A stretch of DNA of 64,000 nucleotides from Listeria monocytogenes (lineage in GTDB: Bacteria; Bacillota; Bacilli; Lactobacillales; Listeriaceae). The notes beneath the pieces were generated by a model. It ran no database searches. It was not told the origin of the DNA and saw nothing but the letters and a program-made list of their open reading frames with translations. Both the position numbers and the translations under genes were made by a program. Each line of letters starts with the position of its first letter. Position 1 is the first letter of the stretch. The DNA lies in NCBI RefSeq assembly GCF_013282665.1, contig NZ_CP054041.1, forward strand, positions 1,336,001-1,400,000. Direction: 5' to 3'. This document shows positions 60,706-64,000 of this stretch, piece by piece.

Positions 60706-61177
60706 AGCATTTCTATCAATTGGTACCAACATTGGCGAACGTTTAGAAAATTTAAATGATGCATTAAGTGGTTTAGCCGCTTCAGATCAAATTAAAATTA
60801 CCAATGTATCTAGCGTATACGAAACAGACGCAGTAGGTTACGAAGATCAAGCAGCATTTTTAAATATCGCTGTAGAAATTGAAACAGATTTTTCGCCAGT
60901 TGATTTACTAGATTTTTGCCTCGCGCTCGAACTTGAATTGGGGCGAGTTCGATTGTTTAAGTGGGGGCCAAGACTCATTGATATTGATGTTTTATTATAT
61001 GATGATGTTAAAATCGATACAGAAAAGCTAAAAATACCACATCCTTATATGAAAGAACGCGCTTTTGTGTTGATTCCACTCATAGAGATTTCACCAGAAA
61101 AAAGCAATCTTGTAGAGGATCCAGCCATTTTGGAAGAACAAGGCGTTCGGAAAATAAAAAATCAAGTCAACTGGTAA
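60698..61177 (+). CDS. folK: HPPK, 6-hydroxymethyl-dihydropterin pyrophosphokinase
   Basis: A 159-residue kinase with AFLSIGTNIGERLENL and the family signature KWGPRLIDIDVLLYDD. It acts between folB and folP in folate synthesis. Coupled to folB by overlap. Confidence 0.95.
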   Translation: MAKAFLSIGTNIGERLENLNDALSGLAASDQIKITNVSSVYETDAVGYEDQAAFLNIAVEIETDFSPVDLLDFCLALELELGRVRLFKWGPRLIDIDVLLYDDVKIDTEKLKIPHPYMKERAFVLIPLIEISPEKSNLVEDPAILEEQGVRKIKNQVNW

Positions 61178-61252
61178 AATTGGCACTTGCAGAAAAAACT
61201 GATTATGATAACATATCACTAGCGCAATTTAAGAGGAAGGGGTTTACCATTA

Positions 61253-62248
61253 ATGTTTAAAATAGGTAACGTAGAAATTAAAAACCAAGTAGTTGTGGCA
61301 CCAATGGCCGGTATATCCAATTCCGCATTTCGTCTAACAGTCAAAGAATTCGGAGCAGGTCTTGTATGCTGTGAAATGATTAGTGACAAAGGAATCGCAT
61401 ACCGTAATGCTAAAACGCTTGATATGCTATATATTGATGAAAAAGAAAAACCGCTGAGCTTACAAATTTTTGGTGGTGAGAAAGAAACGCTTGTAGAAGC
61501 TGCGAAATTCGTAGCTGAAAATACAACAGCAGATATTATTGACATTAATATGGGTTGTCCGGTAAATAAAATCATTAAATGTGAAGCTGGAGCGAAATGG
61601 CTGCTTGATCCAAATAAAGTGTATGATATGGTAGCGGCTGTTGTCGATGCTGTAGATAAACCAGTAACAGTGAAAATGCGTATTGGCTGGGACGAAGAGC
61701 ATGTCTTCGCTATTGAAAATGCGCTTGCAGCTGAACGCGCCGGAGCTGCTGCTGTTGCGATGCACGGTCGGACTCGTGTGCAAATGTACGAAGGTAGCGC
61801 GAACTGGGATGTACTTAGAGACGTAAAACGCGAACTTAAAATCCCGTTCATGGCTAATGGCGATGTCAAAACACCTGAAGACGCAAAAAGAATTTTAGAA
61901 CATACTGGCGCTGATGGCGTAATGATTGGCCGCGCTGCTCTTGGGAATCCGTGGATGATTTACCGTACTGTGAAATTCTTAGAAACAGGCGAACTTCTTC
62001 CAGAACCAGAACCACGCGAAAAAATGCAAACTGCCATGCTTCATCTAAATCGCTTAGTTGAGTTAAAAGGTGAAAACATCGCTGTTCGGGAATTCAGACA
62101 ACATGCGGCATACTACCTAAAAGGTGCTAGGGGAAGTACGCGCGCCAAAGTAGCTGCTAACCAAGCGACAAAGCAATCAGAAATGGAAGCAATTTTAAAT
62201 GAATTTGTTCTTCAATATGAAGAAAAAGCATTAGCAAAACAAGACTAA
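61253..62248 (+). CDS. dusB: tRNA-dihydrouridine synthase B
   Basis: A 331-residue flavoenzyme with the Dus pattern: VVVAPMAGISNSAFR near the N-terminus, the active-site Cys in DINMGCPVNKI (about residue 103) and MIGRAALGNPW. It reduces uridines in tRNA D-loops. The start follows AGGAAGGGG. In Bacillus the same position holds yacF. Confidence 0.95.
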   Translation: MFKIGNVEIKNQVVVAPMAGISNSAFRLTVKEFGAGLVCCEMISDKGIAYRNAKTLDMLYIDEKEKPLSLQIFGGEKETLVEAAKFVAENTTADIIDINMGCPVNKIIKCEAGAKWLLDPNKVYDMVAAVVDAVDKPVTVKMRIGWDEEHVFAIENALAAERAGAAAVAMHGRTRVQMYEGSANWDVLRDVKRELKIPFMANGDVKTPEDAKRILEHTGADGVMIGRAALGNPWMIYRTVKFLETGELLPEPEPREKMQTAMLHLNRLVELKGENIAVREFRQHAAYYLKGARGSTRAKVAANQATKQSEMEAILNEFVLQYEEKALAKQD

Positions 62249-62254
62249 TTAGGG

Positions 62255-62281
62255 TTGCCTCGAGATTTCGGGGCAATTTTT
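62255..62281 (+). terminator. Terminator of dusB
   Basis: TTGCCTCG pairs with CGGGGCAA (one G-U pair), followed by T5. Confidence 0.85.
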
Positions 62282-62350
62282 AAATTTATACTAGAAAAAC
62301 CAGACCAAAAAAGCGTATAATGGAAACATCTGTAGAAATGAATAGAATAG

Positions 62351-63859
<1,509 letters not shown>

Positions 63860-63862
63860 CCA

Positions 63863-63897
63863 AAAAACCAGAACCGATTATGTTGGTTCTGGTTTTT
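63863..63897 (+). terminator. Terminator of lysS
   Basis: AAAACCAGAACC pairs with GGTTCTGGTTTT over eight bases, followed by T. Confidence 0.92.
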
Positions 63898-63954
63898 GAT
63901 ATTTTCTTAGAAAAAAACAAATTTGCCAAAGAGAAACTTTTTCATAAAATATGC

Positions 63955-63983
63955 TTGCAATACCCATAAAAACATGATATATT
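63955..63983 (+). promoter_or_regulatory. Promoter at the right edge, probably for an rRNA operon
   Basis: TTGCAA and TATATT with a 17-base spacer, preceded by A/T tracts like an UP element. In L. monocytogenes an rRNA operon follows lysS (memory); no rRNA sequence is inside the window. Confidence 0.55.
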
Positions 63984-64000
63984 TATAAACGTTCCAGTTA

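Overview
This window comes from the origin-proximal part of a Listeria monocytogenes chromosome. It is a low-GC Firmicute sequence with TTG/GTG starts and strong AGGAGG ribosome binding sites. The housekeeping order is shared with Bacillus subtilis: holB-ricT-yabA-yabB-yazA-rsmI-abrB, metS-tatD-yabE-rnmV-rsmA-veg-ispE-purR-spoVG-glmU-prs, ctc-pth-mfd-yabM-rqcP-divIC-yabR-tilS/hprT-ftsH-coaX-hslO-cysK and folP-folB-folK-dusB-lysS. The sporulation genes that interrupt this block in Bacillus are missing. Between prs and ldh/ctc lies the complete Listeria pathogenicity island LIPI-1 (prfA, plcA, hly, mpl, actA, plcB, then orfX, orfZ, orfB, orfA), which identifies the species. Details of LLO, PrfA and ActA, and the apparent lack of two accessory clusters that I remember from strain EGD-e, point to a lineage other than that of EGD-e, perhaps lineage III. 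That is inference from memory, not a typing result.

Layout. 1-3233: the 3' end of an LPXTG adhesin, then a 1.7-kb islet (a secreted protein of unknown function convergent with a two-helix membrane protein) bounded by two ~148-bp direct repeats that duplicate the 3' end of an RsbR-type stressosome gene. 3450-7955: replication, Y-complex and RNA-modification operon, then abrB. 8069-14407: two paralogous sugar/metabolite transporters flanking a DUF1254/DUF1214 protein and an 837-residue LRR-MucBP-LPXTG internalin-like protein. 14479-23800: methionyl-tRNA synthetase to purR. 23974-26597: MacB-type exporter. 27283-30786: tandem spoVG genes, a leader with a 41-codon ORF, glmU and prs. 30830-41451: LIPI-1 and its flank. 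41528-58808: ldh, ctc, pth, mfd, division and stress genes, tilS-hprT fusion, ftsH, coaX, hslO, cysK. 58919-59446: three tandem LhrC-family small RNAs. 59502-63859: folate genes, dusB and lysS. A promoter at the right edge probably drives an rRNA operon.

How the genes work together. PrfA, encoded on the minus strand and co-transcribed in part with plcA, acts at palindromes between plcA and hly, upstream of mpl and upstream of actA. LLO and the two phospholipases open the vacuole, Mpl matures PlcB, and ActA drives actin-based spread. The surrounding genes supply translation, cell-wall precursor (GlmU), PRPP (Prs), folate and stress functions. The items most worth a second look are the repeat-bounded islet at 527-2511, the 16-bp long-range hairpin in the mpl leader, the LhrC array with compensatory terminator changes, the ActA repeat loss with an asparagine tract, the frameshifted orfZ lipoprotein, the untranslated region before spoVG with repeated TTGTATACAA palindromes, and a candidate WalR site before yabE.
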